From Heterocephalus glaber (Eukaryota > Chordata > Mammalia > Rodentia > Bathyergidae): 64,000 nt of DNA. The stretch lies in assembly GCF_000247695.1 (NCBI RefSeq), contig NW_004624865.1:1748329-1812328 (forward strand), given 5' to 3'. Below the pieces are notes generated by a model. That model saw only the letters and a list, made by a program, of their open reading frames with translations. It was not told where the DNA came from and did not search any database. This document shows, piece by piece, positions 34,880-45,385 of this stretch (within the stretch, counting starts at the first letter, position 1; each line of letters opens with the position of its first letter). The translations under genes and the position numbers were made by a program.

Positions 34880-35630
34880 TCTACAGTCAAAAAAAGAGAA
34901 AAATAAAAGACATAGCCAGAAGACTGTGTTTAAAAATAACAAATAAACATATAAAAAGATGTTTGCCTTATTAATGATCAAAGAATGCATATCAAACAAA
35001 AAATGAGATATAATTTTCCCTATAAGAGTCACAAAACTAAATTGGACCAAGTCTGGTGTTAGTGAAGTTATAAATAAATATTTTCTCATCCTTGGAGCTT
35101 ATAAATGCTGAAAACAGGTTTTCTAAGAAGAACTTTTGCAAATGTTTCACAATGAGGACAAAGCATGACTTTTAACTTTGACCCAAGGCTGTGCAGTATA
35201 GATTTTATACTCACACATTCAAAAAATGTCACAGCAGAGCATGGAATGGAAGTGACCTGCTGAGATTCCGCAGAGACTCTTGGCTCCAGGCTGTGACCTG
35301 AGCAGCTAAGAAAGCAGAGACATGAAATACATAGTGGTCCTCACCAAAAAGTACAAACCCATTAATTGTGGACAGTTTGGGACATGTAGTTAGCATCTCA
35401 GCCATTGGCCTAGCTTTGTTGTGCATACTGAGCAAAAATCAGTCCTGTAAAACATTATTGTTGACAATATATCCAGCAGACTTGATCCCAGTGTGTTTAT
35501 AAGAGCAGAGGACTGACTGGTCATCTCTAGGAGAATAGTTAAGAAAACTGTGGTCTGTCCAGAAGATAAGATAGTCCATGGTCATTACAAATAATGTCAA
35601 CATGTGCACTTGTTAACACATAACATATTA
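34880..35630 (+). mobile_element. Ancient L1 ORF2 fragments, degenerate
   Basis: L1-like phrases include AAACATATAAAAAGATGTTTG followed by ATCAAAGAATGCATATCAAA, and near 35540 TTAAGAAAACTGTGGTCTGT. The frame is destroyed. Boundaries and whether this is one copy or two are uncertain. Confidence 0.5.
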
Positions 35631-35674
35631 AATCAAAGCATAAGTATTTCAATTAATTACAACTTACCAAAAAT

Positions 35675-35766
35675 GAATCATGAAGAAATAGAAATGGGAA
35701 CAGACCAACAATGAGCAAGGAGATTGAGTCAGCAATAAAAAGCTTCCCATCAAAGAAAAGTCTACA
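35675..35766 (+). mobile_element. Ancient L1 ORF2 (RT region), left part
   Basis: The phrase AGCAATAAAAAGCTTCCCAT before CAAAGAAAAG is the classic L1 ORF2 stretch just upstream of the conserved Pro-Gly-x-Asp-Gly-Phe region. It is cut at 35766 by a younger L1 and resumes after 36169. Confidence 0.75.
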
Positions 35767-36168
35767 GACGTTTTCTTTTTATTTCACAATAGCAATTATA
35801 CATTTTGATCCTTATTTACACTTTTAGTTTCTCACACCAGAGAAACTATTCAGTATTTACACATGTGTGTCCTATTTATTTCACTTAAGAGGATGGCCTC
35901 AATGTGCATCCACTTAGCTATAAGGAGTAAGGGAAGTGGGACAGGTAGAAGAAAGGAAAGAAAGGGGAAAGAAAAAATCAGAGAAAAGGAAAAACATGGA
36001 AACAAAGTCTTTGTGAATAGGGAAGGGTGGAGGGGCTGAAGAGAGAGCAGGGGAAGGGAGAAAAGTAAGAACCAAGACACATCATGTACGGTACAAGATC
36101 CCAGTGATGAATGTAACTGTATTGTATACTTAAAATGTACCAATAAACTTAATGGAAAAAAAAAAGAA
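35767..36168 (+). mobile_element. Young L1 with 5' inversion and 15-bp target-site duplication
   Basis: Bases about 35767-35923 match minus-strand L1 (compare 52683-52812: TCTCACACCAGAGAAACTAT here versus a near-identical block there). From about 35924 the sequence is plus-strand 3' UTR, ending in ATGTACCAATAAACTTAATG and a poly-A run. Target duplications 35752-35766 and 36169-36183 (AAAGAAAAG-CTACA, one mismatch) bracket it. This is a complete twin-priming product. Confidence 0.9.
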
Positions 36169-36910
36169 AAAGAAAAGCCTACAACCAAATAATTTCGCTG
36201 CTATATTCTACCAAATAGTTAAAGATCCCACATATTCTTAATCCCCAAAACATAGAAAAGGAGGAGAATTCTTCTGTTTTGCTGGGTCTCACATTTGAGT
36301 TGATTTTATAATAAAACAATGCCAAAAATACAGCGACAAATGTAGAATATTCTAGTTAACAAACTCAGACGCCCAGACAGGTCCATGGCAATGTTATCAG
36401 TGACTAGTTCTACAGTTCATGCTCACAGTTAACATTTTGGATTAATTTTCCATTGCACAAATTCTGAGGCCAAAGTTACCACCATACCAAAACCAGACAA
36501 TGACACCACGTAGAAAGAAAGCTGTGGGCCCCTATCCCTGAAGAACACAAATAGTAAAATCCTCAGTGAAACACCAGCAAGCCAATTCAGTGGCACATTC
36601 AAAAGGTCATTCCCTGTGACCAAGCAGGATTCACTCCAGGGCCACAAGGAAAATTCCACATGTGCAAATCACTAAATATGTAAAGCGTTTCAACAGAATG
36701 AAAGGCAAAGACCATATGATCATCTTGATAAATTCAGAAAAGGTATTTGACAAAATGCAACAAAAGTGCTTTGTAAAAAATCCCAGCAGGTTTGGTGCAG
36801 AAGGAAAGAACCTCATCCAAGCCCATACATAGTAATCCAGCTCGTACTGGCTCTGGGTAGATTGTTTTCTGAAAATCAGCATGAAAATAGAGCAGAACAG
36901 AAAGAAGCTA
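36169..36910 (+). mobile_element. Ancient L1 ORF2 (RT region), right part
   Basis: Translation at about 36700-36759 gives MKGKDHMIILINSEKVFDKM, the reverse-transcriptase block equivalent to the L1 DxEKAFD motif (first catalytic Asp replaced by Asn). Flanking stops and indels show a dead copy. Together with 35675-35766 it forms the host of the inverted L1. Confidence 0.8.
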
Positions 36911-37182
36911 CCTTGCAAAACACATAATAATTCATAGGGTACAGTTGATGAAAAACTCTTAAGGCCCTAGAATGGGTAGCTCTCCTCGAGGAAGTCCATG
37001 GAATTATGTTTTAAAGATGCAGAAAAGTAGCCTAGACAGATTAAGTGACTTGTCCATGTTTATCTGCTTAGTTTTTATTAAGAGTAAAACTGGAACCAAA
37101 TATTTTATTTTCTAACCCAGGGCTGATAATGCTACAACTTGGTTGTCTCAGTAAAATGGAATAAAAATTTTCTAGTGTATTA
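36911..37182. other. Unassigned non-coding sequence
   Basis: No feature was recognised. Confidence 0.4.
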
Positions 37183-37745
37183 ATCTTCTATTGCCACTGT
37201 AAGAAATCTCTACACACAGTGTCTTAAAACAACAAAAAAGTATTACCTTACATTCTGGAGGTCAGAAGTCTCAATGATGGCAAGATGTCATCAAAGCTGT
37301 GTACTTCCTGTGAGCTCTAAGGTGGGGTCCCCCCAACCCAGGGCACAGCCGGCCTGTTAGGAACCTCACAGCCCCTGGGAGCCAAGTATGCAAGGTTCCA
37401 GGTTGAGTGCTCTTTGAACAATCCCTACCCTGCCACCCATACATAGAAAAATTGCCTTCCATGAAACTAGTTCCTGGTACCAAAATGTTTGGAGACCAAA
37501 AGCCTAAAGAAGAATTCGGGGCTCCCATGTCCTTTGGCTCATTGCCCCAGAGAACAATTGTATCTCTCCAAATTCTGCTTGCATCACCCCATCTCCTGTT
37601 CTCACTCTCTCTTGCCTTCTTCTTCTAAAGACCCTTGTGATTAGCTTTTCCGAAATGGATAATCCATGCTAATCTCTCTATTTCAGCATCCTTAGTCACA
37701 TCTGAACACACAGAGGAACATGGAACATCTTTCCAGGTCCAGGGA
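37183..37745 (-). mobile_element. MLT1-like MaLR LTR interrupted by a small DNA transposon
   Basis: The left part (37183-37321) shows the inverse MLT1-type start TTCTATTGCCACTGTAAGAA and TCTTAAAACAACAAAAAAGT, then CATTCTGGAGGTCAGAAGTC. The right part (37502-37745) continues with CCTTTGGCTCATTGCCCCAG, AGACCCTTGTGATTAGC and ATGGATAATCCATGCTAATC. The order matches the family if the intervening 180 bp are removed. Confidence 0.7.
37322..37501. mobile_element. Small non-autonomous hAT-like DNA transposon
   Basis: The 180-bp guest starts GTGGGGTCCCCCCAACCCA and ends with GGTACCAAAATGTTTGGAGACC; the ends are imperfect inverted repeats (TGGGGTCCCCCCAAC versus the inverse TTGGTCTCCAAAC). The right part (TTGCCTTCCATGAAACTAGT, TCCTGGTACC) matches a common eutherian hAT-like repeat from memory. 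The flanking 8-mers GCTCTAAG and GCCTAAAG could be a decayed 8-bp target duplication. Confidence 0.6.
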
Positions 37746-37767
37746 AAAATACTAAAAGCAGTTTATT

Positions 37768-37953
37768 TCAGTACTAGGGGTTGAACTCAGGACCTTCATG
37801 GAGAGCTACATCTCTAGCCCATTTTTTATTTTTTATTTTCAAACAGGCTCTCATTAAGTCACTAAATTGCTCAGGCTAGGCTCGAACTTGCAATCCTCCT
37901 GACTCAGCCTCCCAGAGTGCTGGGAGTGCAGGTGTGCCTCATCACACCCAGCT
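37768..37953 (-). mobile_element. Composite B1-dID SINE
   Basis: The reverse strand shows the ID-like unit (inverse of ACTAGGGGTTGAACTCAGGA) and the B1 unit (inverse of GCTCAGGCTAGGCTCGAACT and CCTCCCAGAGTGCTGGGA). It is adjacent to the L1 at 37970. Confidence 0.88.
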
Positions 37954-37969
37954 CCTAAGTATACTCATA

Positions 37970-38518
37970 TTTGTAGCAACATAATTCATACATAGTAACT
38001 AATCCTAGAAGTGGCCTATATATCTATCAACAGATGAACAGATAAAGAAAATGTAGTATGTATACACAGTGGGTATTTCCTTGTCATAAAGAAGGATAAA
38101 CTTGAGTCATTTGTGGGCAAATAGATGCACCTTGAGACCATAATATTAAGGGAAATAAATCAGACACACAAGCTTAAATATCATATGGTGTCTCTGACAT
38201 GAAAAATCAAAAGTATAAATAAATTAAAGAGCAAAATAAAAGGAAGAATCAAGATATATCATGCACAGGTACAAATTCCCTATGATGAATCTGATCATTA
38301 TGTATATCTAAAATGTACCAATAAAGTGAATTATAAAATAAAAGATAGACAATAGGACACAGGGAGATAGATCTTTCACAAATGAGAAAGGGCCCAAGAC
38401 ATAGAGGGAGGGGAAAAGGGGAAGGGGATGTAAAAAGAATCAAGATGTGTTGTGTGCATGTAGCAACTGTCAATGATGAATGTGATCGTCATGTACCACA
38501 AACATAGACAAGCAAAAA
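37970..38518 (+). mobile_element. L1 LINE, 5'-truncated, containing a nested L1 3' end
   Basis: The ORF2 C-terminal end and 3' UTR run on the plus strand (AGATAAAGAAAATGTAGTAT near 38040; GATAAACTTGAGTCATTTGT near 38095). The 3' UTR is split at 38241 by another L1 3' end and resumes with GATAGACAATAGGACACAGG at 38344, ending near CATAGACAAGCAAAAAATTA. Confidence 0.85.
38242..38334 (+). mobile_element. Tiny L1 insertion (about 93 bp plus tail) inside an L1 3' UTR
   Basis: It contains only the last L1 segment (AATCAAGATATATCATGCAC, then AAAATGTACCAATAAAGTGA) and is bracketed by AAAATAAAA at 38233-38241 and 38335-38343. Host L1 sequence is continuous once it is removed. Confidence 0.75.
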
Positions 38519-38589
38519 ATTATAAAAATGCTTTAAAAAACAATTCAGATCCTCATCGTAGAGGAAGCAGAGTATGTTCACCCCTGAAA
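38519..38589. other. Short unassigned spacer
   Basis: A-rich sequence between the L1 tail and the MIR at 38590; nothing else is visible. Confidence 0.4.
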
Positions 38590-38825
38590 CAAAATGGGAT
38601 TTGGGAACAAACAGGCAGACGTGGGACAGATCTGGCTTGAAGTGCAGACTGAAACAAAGAGACGCCAGGAGGTTTTTTTAGGCCTCTGTTTTCCCACATG
38701 CATTCAACATGATCTCCTTGGCATCTGCTGTTGTGGGATTCAGTGAGTTAGTACATGGAAGTACTTACCAGGCTGTCTGCTAACACCGCGAGCATCCAGT
38801 AAATGTTGCCTATTGCAATCACAGT
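38590..38825 (+). repeat. MIR SINE
   Basis: Forward MIR text: CTCTGTTTTCCCACATGCAT, GGGATTCAGTGAGTTAGTAC and CATCCAGTAAATGTTGCCTA. The left part is diverged. Confidence 0.65.
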
Positions 38826-40954
38826 AACCAGGCCACATGTCCAGGGCAGGGAACAGACTTGTCCCTCACGTTTGCAAGGTCCATGAGGAGAGTCCAAATG
38901 GAACACCATACATCCTGGAAGCTGCAAACCAAGATAAAGATCTTTCAACGTTTTCCAGCATCCTGCCTTGAATGGTGCAATGGTCTAAGGAGCCAAGGTT
39001 GAGTTCAGTTATTGTGCTTGGCGTTGGAAGGAAGAGAGCCAGAGAAAGCCCAGCCGCATTCCTCAGCTCCCATTTGCTGCCCTTACCTCTTCCCACCTGA
39101 CTGATTTGCACCTGGAAGGTCCTGAGAAGCAGGTAGCTGGGAGCTCCAGTTTATATGCTGCACTCCGTGCCACATTCCTTGCAAGCAGTCTCCCTTGGAC
39201 AACCGGGTGACCCACGGAAACATGTTCCAGTGGAGAATGAAGTGGGGAAAGAGGTTTGCATAGACTCAGGAAGAGGTAGCTTCGGGGTTTGGGGGCAGAA
39301 AATCTACCCTGTGCATAGTCTGGAAGGGAGGTGATGGGCTCCAGCTAGATGCATCTCTCCAACAAACTCCCCTCCCATGGGGAGGGTCATAGACAGAGGA
39401 GGGCCAAAGAATGACCTGCAAAGGGGCAAGGCCCAGGCCTCTTATGCCAGGATCAAAGGGCCAACAAATTGAGCAAGCAGACATAAATATAATGCAATGT
39501 TGTTAATTCTCTCAAAAGTGTATGAAAAAAAAAGTTCATGGAAGTGCTCTTCTTGGATCTTTTCCGTTTGTTTCTAAAGCATGCTCCTGCACACTACTAC
39601 ATGATCTCTCCACCCATGTCCCTTTCTCTTTGAAGCCTAAGAGAGTGCCAGGGCACTCCAGGGTTGCTTCCTCTATGGAATCTTTGCTTATTAAGATCCA
39701 GTTCTTTCCCTCATTTAACTTACATTCCAGTGTGTGGGAAGAGAAGAGAGAAACATGAATTGCAGAAGCAATAGTAGAATATGATAATTTCAGAAAATGA
39801 AAAAAAATAACAAAAGTGAAATGTGAGAGGGAAGGCTATGGGAGAAGTTATTTAGCAAGGATGGTCAGAAGAGAACTCTACAAGGGAGGTGATGATTAAA
39901 CTGAAGTCACAGTAATAACAAAGAAGATCCAGAGCAAGAGTCCATGCAGAAGGAATAACTTCTCAAACCTCCAGAGATGAAGTGCTCAGTGTGCTCAAGC
40001 CACAAAATGAAGGTTAAAATAGCAGAAATACATTGAGAGTTCCTTTGTGGAAATGTTAATTTTGGAATGTCTATTAATTATCTAAGTGGAAATGTTGATA
40101 AAGCTGTTTAATATTTATATCTGAAGTTCACAGGACAGGGGTCAAAATTAGTTATATGACTTCTACCACTTGGTTTCTATAAAGTGTCATCAGCAAGGAG
40201 ATGGTAGCGAACACCAAGGGATTGGCAAAGATCACCTAACGGGCATGTGCAATAGAGAGAGAGATGAATAAAAATAGAACCCTCAGACCCTCTAAAGTAA
40301 GAGGAGAAGAATTCAGTGAACTAGGTAGATCAGTATTTGGAAAATTTATTTTGTATAAAAGGCCAGGCACCAGATAATTTTAGTTCTAAAGCCCAGACTG
40401 TCTCTCCTGGAGCTACTTAATTTTGCTGTTGATCGTGAAAGGAACTATAGACAATAGATAAACACACTATCCTGTCTGTCCTCCAAAAGGGGTTTACAAA
40501 AGAGCAGAGCAGGATCTGGCCAGTGACTGTGGTTTGCTGCTTCCTGGAGTAGATTGTAAAGGAATTGTGAGAGTGTCTGGAAGAAGGTGAACAGATAAGG
40601 TTATTCTAGAATCCTGCATTAGATGTTTGCTGATGAAAAAAATAGTTGATCAGCTTTCCCTGAGTAAATGAAACCTGAGCATGAAACTGTTCCAGGGGCT
40701 TTAGTCCATGGGATTTTCTGAATGCATGATTGTTTTCTATAATATCCAAGGTGATGACTCTTTCTGTCCAATGTACCTTCCTCCAAATATTCCCACCATG
40801 TGGCAAATTCCTCCTTGTCCTTTTCGTCTTTGATACCAGGTTCCAGAAGTCTCTTGTAGGGGACAGAATAATAGCCCCCCAAAGACGATAATCCATGGAA
40901 CCTGTGACCATGTCACTTCCAGATGTGTAAATTAAAGATCTCATGTTAGGAAGA
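38826..40954. other. Unassigned non-coding sequence
   Basis: About 2.1 kb without recognisable repeat or exon. ORFs of 66-87 codons at 38748-39758 lack domains. Confidence 0.35.
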
Positions 40955-41410
40955 CTGTAATAGTTAACTGTGGTGTCAACATGAAGAAGAAACACCTGGC
41001 TGATTGGTTTACCACAGTTGTGGGTGTGTCTTGGTGACTGACTTTCTGAAGAGGGAAGCTCCACCCTGCGTGTGGGTGGCACCACCAATAGACTTGTAGC
41101 CTGGGTGACATAAAAAGGGAAAGAAAAAGGAAATCTCACTTCTGCTTCTTCAGAGGAGCTCCAATCTTCACCATCACCTTTGGATGTTCATCTCCAGGCT
41201 TCTAGCGCAGACTCTTCAGCCTTTGAGTGCAGATTCTTTGGTCTCCTGATATGGACTCACATGGGACTCTGCAGTGAGCTCCAGGCCTTTGTTTCTTTAT
41301 TGGATCCTTCAGATCTCCAGCATGCAGATGGCCCTTTAGAATTCTTCCACATCTGACTCTGCAGGCAGCAGCGTTCCTTTATTGAACCCTACCTGATACA
41401 AAAGCCATCT
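40955..41410 (+). mobile_element. LTR-like interspersed repeat sharing a module with MaLR LTRs
   Basis: The left part has CTGATTGGTTTACCACAGTT, GTGGCACCACCAATAGACTT and GGGTGACATAAAAAGGGAAAG, parallel to the central part of the LTRs at 20987 and 34113. The right part (41160-41410, with repeated CTTCAG/CAGATC phrases) is unlike the MaLR 3' end. The 177-codon minus-strand ORF across it is judged coincidental. Confidence 0.5.
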
Positions 41411-41449
41411 TGGGTTAACAGATGGGCCATATTATAATTGCAAGCACCC

Positions 41450-41885
41450 TGTTAAAGGTTGAATTGTATTTATTCAAAATTCCAAAGTTGAATTCTTAAC
41501 CCCATTATCTGAGAATGTGACTTTTTGTTTTTGGAAATGGGGTGATTACAGATATAGTTTGTTAAGATGGGATAATATTGGAGTGGGATGAATCCCTAAT
41601 CCAGTATGACTGGTGTTTTTATAAGAAGGAGAAAACTGCATACAAGCATACTAAAGGAAAACACAAGGTGAAGGCAGAGGCCAGGGTGAAGCCAGACTTC
41701 ATCAGCAAATCACCAGAAGAAAAAGAACAAATCTCCCTCCAAGCCCTGGGAAGGGCCCAATCTTGCCAACACCTTCATCTCAGACTTCTGGCCTCCAGAA
41801 ATGTAGAGAGTCAATTTCACTCATTAAAGCCCCTAGCTTTGTGAGTTTATACTTCATCACAGCAGTAGTAGGAAACAGATACAGG
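41450..41885 (+). mobile_element. MLT1-type MaLR LTR
   Basis: The forward MLT1 order is clear: GGTTGAATTGTATTTATTCA, TCTGAGAATGTGACTTTTTG, GGAAATGGGGTGATTACAGA, AATCCAGTATGACTGGTGTT, ATAAGAAGGAGAAAACTG, then GACTTCTGGCCTCCAGAAAT. The 88-codon ORF at 41578-41844 lies inside it and is chance. Confidence 0.85.
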
Positions 41886-41934
41886 AACTTAAAATCCAAA
41901 AAGAGAAGCTGGAGAGGAAGTAGAATTTCCTAGC

Positions 41935-42190
41935 GGGAGAAGGGCTCAGTCTGAACTCTAGAAACGGAGGAAGGGGCAGGAGCCAAGGAAGCTGGGCAAT
42001 CTCTAGAAGCCAGAAAAAGCAGAAGTCAAGATTCCTTTCTGGAGTCTCCAGCAGGGGTGCAGCCCTGGCGACACCATCCTTTTGGCCCAGATAGGTCCAT
42101 GTTGTACTCCTGGGCTCCAGAAATGCATGGCAATAAATTGAGTTGTTTTAAGACATTTGGTAGTAATTTGCAGCCACAGAACATTAATGC
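41935..42190 (+). mobile_element. MLT1-type MaLR LTR, 3' part
   Basis: A second MLT1 3' end follows: GCAGCCCTGGCGACACCATC, CTGGGCTCCAGAAATGCATG, CAATAAATTGAGTTGTTTTA and TGGTAGTAATTTGCAGCCAC. It is in the same orientation as the LTR just upstream, about 50 bp away. Confidence 0.75.
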
Positions 42191-43119
42191 TTCTCTGTGA
42201 CTTCACCTTCCATGTTCCCACTCCTGCCCTGGTGTTGAATTTTTTTACTGGGCCTGGACTAGGGCTACGTCAAAGATAAGGTGAGTGCAGGTGTTCCTCA
42301 TGCACAAAGTAAGTGCTCAGTGCATGTGCCACAATGTCTGTGGAGTGAGTGTACCGTTCTCCTTCCTCATTGCTTTTCCTACCTGACTATAAGCACACAC
42401 AAGCTTTCATTTCCCTCCCCTCAACTTCATTTTCTGTACAGTTCCTATCAATTCCATCACATTTTATTGGCCTGTTTATACTGTATGAAGCCTTTCTGAA
42501 ATTCAAGAATAAAACCAAAATCAGATTTTGAAGGCCCAGTAAGAAACGGGGCCCATTAGGAAAGTATCTTTAGTAGAAGGTTGTAATGTTAAGTCTTTTG
42601 AGCTAATGTGCTGCAAATCAATCTGGAATATATTGCAGTGGCAGGTCTGAATGGGCAATTTCACAGAAGGAGATGAGCTAAGCTGATCCTTATCCATCTG
42701 CAAATCCATTTAGTCTTATAGGTGAAATAATAATAAATTTCATTATGGTTTATTGAAAACATCTCAATGATCATAGATCTGTTTATGAGGGCATTGATTT
42801 TTTTTGCAACTTGGAGCTGCAAGTCTAGTTGTTCATGTCCTTGTGCTTAATATTCTGAAGTATAGAAAGTGATTCTGCTAAACACTGAGTTAATTACGGA
42901 TTTGCCAGGATGTCCTTGATCACAGCTCAGCAGCCACTTTGCCGCTGAGTTCAAGTGTGTCGTAATCCAGCTCTGTAGCAGAAGAAGCAAGCCTTCATTT
43001 CGGATAAGAGAGAGTCAGGTGGTATTTATAATTATGTCAAACCCAAGTGATAAACCTGCATTTGTAACAAGGGCTGAATATTTCCTTTGTGTGCCTGCAA
43101 CTGAACGTTTTTGAAATGC
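42191..43119. other. Unassigned non-coding sequence
   Basis: No repeat or exon was identified. Confidence 0.4.
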
Positions 43120-43295
43120 ATCAATTATTCTGCACAGTTATATTCTCAGTTCTCCCCATGCTGTGTGAGTTTGATATTCTTATCATGGATTTGTAGATGA
43201 AGGAATAGGGGCTGAATGTGTTGGAGAGATTCACCCAAGGTCATACAGAAGTTAATGGGAGAGTTGAAACCTGTGGCCAAACCTGGGGCTTTAGG
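43120..43295 (-). repeat. MIR SINE
   Basis: Reverse-strand MIR phrases: GATGAAGGAATAGGGGCTGA, GATTCACCCAAGGTCATACA and GAGAGTTGAAACCTGTGGCC. Confidence 0.65.
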
Positions 43296-44544
43296 TTGAA
43301 GGTTCTACTGGGATATCTTGTGTCTTTCCACTGAGGCATTGTGTGTCTGGTTCAGGGTACAGAACAGTCTCCAAAAGACCCAGGAAACTTGTTCCATCCT
43401 GTAGGACAATGGCAATCTATCAAAAACGTATGGTCTTAAAAAAATGTATGCTCTTGTGTGGTAGATGGGGAAGGGATGTTTGATACAGCCTCCCACCACG
43501 TGATAGTTGAACTACCTTGAAGAGGAGTACATGGGGATGGATCATGGGTGAGTGAGTGGAAGCTGGAACTGGAGTTCAAGTATTCCATGACTCTACTTTT
43601 CTTTCACACACAGATGAAAGGATTCACAAAGTGTTTCAGTTAATCCATTCCCATTACCAAATAGTGAATAAAACATGGTACACTAGGTGGGCTCAGGGGT
43701 AGATTCAGGAAGGATACTCGGAAATAACAAGTTGACATGTGATCAAACCACACAAAATAGACAGAAAGCCATTAGAATAGAGGATGGCAGGTGTATAAGT
43801 TATATAAAATCATCACTAAAACCTCAGGACGGGCTAGACTTGTGGGTGAGCTTGGTCTTAGCACAATTTCCCGAGAAAGAATTGGCAGGACTTGAAATTC
43901 ATAAAATAGAAGGTTGGCGCTAGCTCCAAATTTAAGATGAACAGAAAACTGTCTACTGTGCCCAGACATTCTGGTCTGAGCCTTCTTTTTTACCCCATTG
44001 GTTTCTGGTGCCAGTGCAACCTGGTCTTTCCTTCTATGGGACCAGGGATGGGATAAAGAGGGTAAATGACTCTGACAAACTCACTCATGCACAGGTGGTC
44101 CATCTGTAAAATGCTCTCCTATTTGGGTCTATTCTACTTTTAGAAGGCTACATTGAGGGGCTGGGAATCACTAGCGCACATGAACTCAGCACTAGTGGCG
44201 GCATGTCCACTGCTATTGAGAATGGTGGTTTCCTGGGGCCTCTCAGGTTGCAGACAGAAGAGTGACCACAGGTTCCACCTGTGAATATTTTGACAAAAGG
44301 ACAGAGAGGCCCCCGGGAGGTGTGGATTTATGTGTAATGATTCCTGGAGCTAGAGCATGAGTTCCCAATCGCATCTCAGCTACACACTCGCCTGGGGGAC
44401 AGTGAACAGAGTATCTGCCCTTTCCAGAAGCCCTTTTCTCTCACATTTATTGGGAAGGTTATGCATGGCCTCAAAGGCCCCTTCTGTCCTGCTTGTGTGA
44501 TTCTAACAGTCTTCACTCTGCCTTTATGAGGAAAAGCTCTCTTT
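43296..44544. other. Unassigned non-coding sequence
   Basis: About 1.25 kb with no gene and no named repeat. Confidence 0.35.
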
Positions 44545-44665
44545 TCTGTAATATTAAAATGATAATAGTGCCAAATTGACAGTCTGCTGGTAAGAATTAA
44601 ATAAAGCAATCTCTCTATAAAGGGCTTGGTTGAGTTCCTGACACACAGGAAGAAACAATGGATGT
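44545..44665 (+). repeat. MIR SINE, 3' half
   Basis: Forward MIR phrases: AAAATGATAATAGTGCCAAA, GGTAAGAATTAAATAAAGCA and GAGTTCCTGACACACAGGAA. Confidence 0.6.
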
Positions 44666-44762
44666 GAAATCTGCACCATGTCGATGTCCAAAATGTCATG
44701 TTTTACAATGTGTATGTTTATATCAACATAGGGATATAAGAGGAAGAAAAATTCCCTTGTGT

Positions 44763-45190
44763 CTTAGTTATTTTCTCATTGCTAGCACAAAATACCTATC
44801 ATCCACAAGTTAAAGAAAGAAAGGTATATTTTACCTCACAGTCTGTAGTGGTTTCAGTCTATAATTGGCTAGCTCCAAGTCAGAGCACCAAGATAGAAGT
44901 GAATGGTGGAGGAAAAACAGTCCATAGCAGGGTAGACAGGAAGCAGCACAAGCATAGAGACTTTCTTTCCTTTTTTATTCCATTCAGGCTACAAGCCTAT
45001 TGGTTGGTGCCATGAACACCTAGGTTGGATCTTCTGTCTTCAGTAAATGCATTTAGCCTCCAGAATTGAGCTAGTCCAAATCAGTGGGTGACCCAGTCAT
45101 CCCACACCCATGATCCAGACACCCACAAAGGCCCCACCGAGAAGCACATGAGCCTTTGAGGGACATTTTAAGTATAAGTTTTATCACCTT
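44763..45190 (-). mobile_element. MaLR-type LTR
   Basis: Reverse complement of the LTR type at 20987: the left end TTTTCTCATTGCTAGCACAA, then CACAAGTTAAAGAAAGAAAG and the inverse of the MaLR 3' signature (TATAATTGGCTAGCTCCAAG). The module inverse is seen at CTACAAGCCTATTGGTTGGT. No internal region. Confidence 0.75.
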
Positions 45191-45261
45191 AAAACAAATG
45201 GTCATATACAACACTAACCCCAGTCATGTTAAAAATTGTTGGGTGGCTCTCCATTGTCTTT
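45191..45261. other. Short unassigned spacer
   Basis: No feature was recognised. Confidence 0.4.
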
Positions 45262-45385
45262 GATTAAAAAAATTTATTAGTCCGTATTTGCAGTACATAA
45301 TGATTACATGCATTGTGGAGAGTTGGTACATGCACATAACACATCTCAATTCTTTTTTGTCTCCTTCCATTCCAAAAGACCCATC
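45262..45385 (-). mobile_element. L1 3' end, truncated
   Basis: It matches the minus-strand L1 terminus at 273-380 in layout: a poly-T start (poly-A tail), GCAGTACATAATGATTACAT, GTTGGTACATGCACATAACA and CATCTCAATTC. Confidence 0.75.

Noticed and set aside
40606..41139. 177-codon minus-strand ORF
   Set aside because: Half of it lies in the LTR-like repeat at 40955-41410, and the protein has no recognisable domain. Treated as chance.
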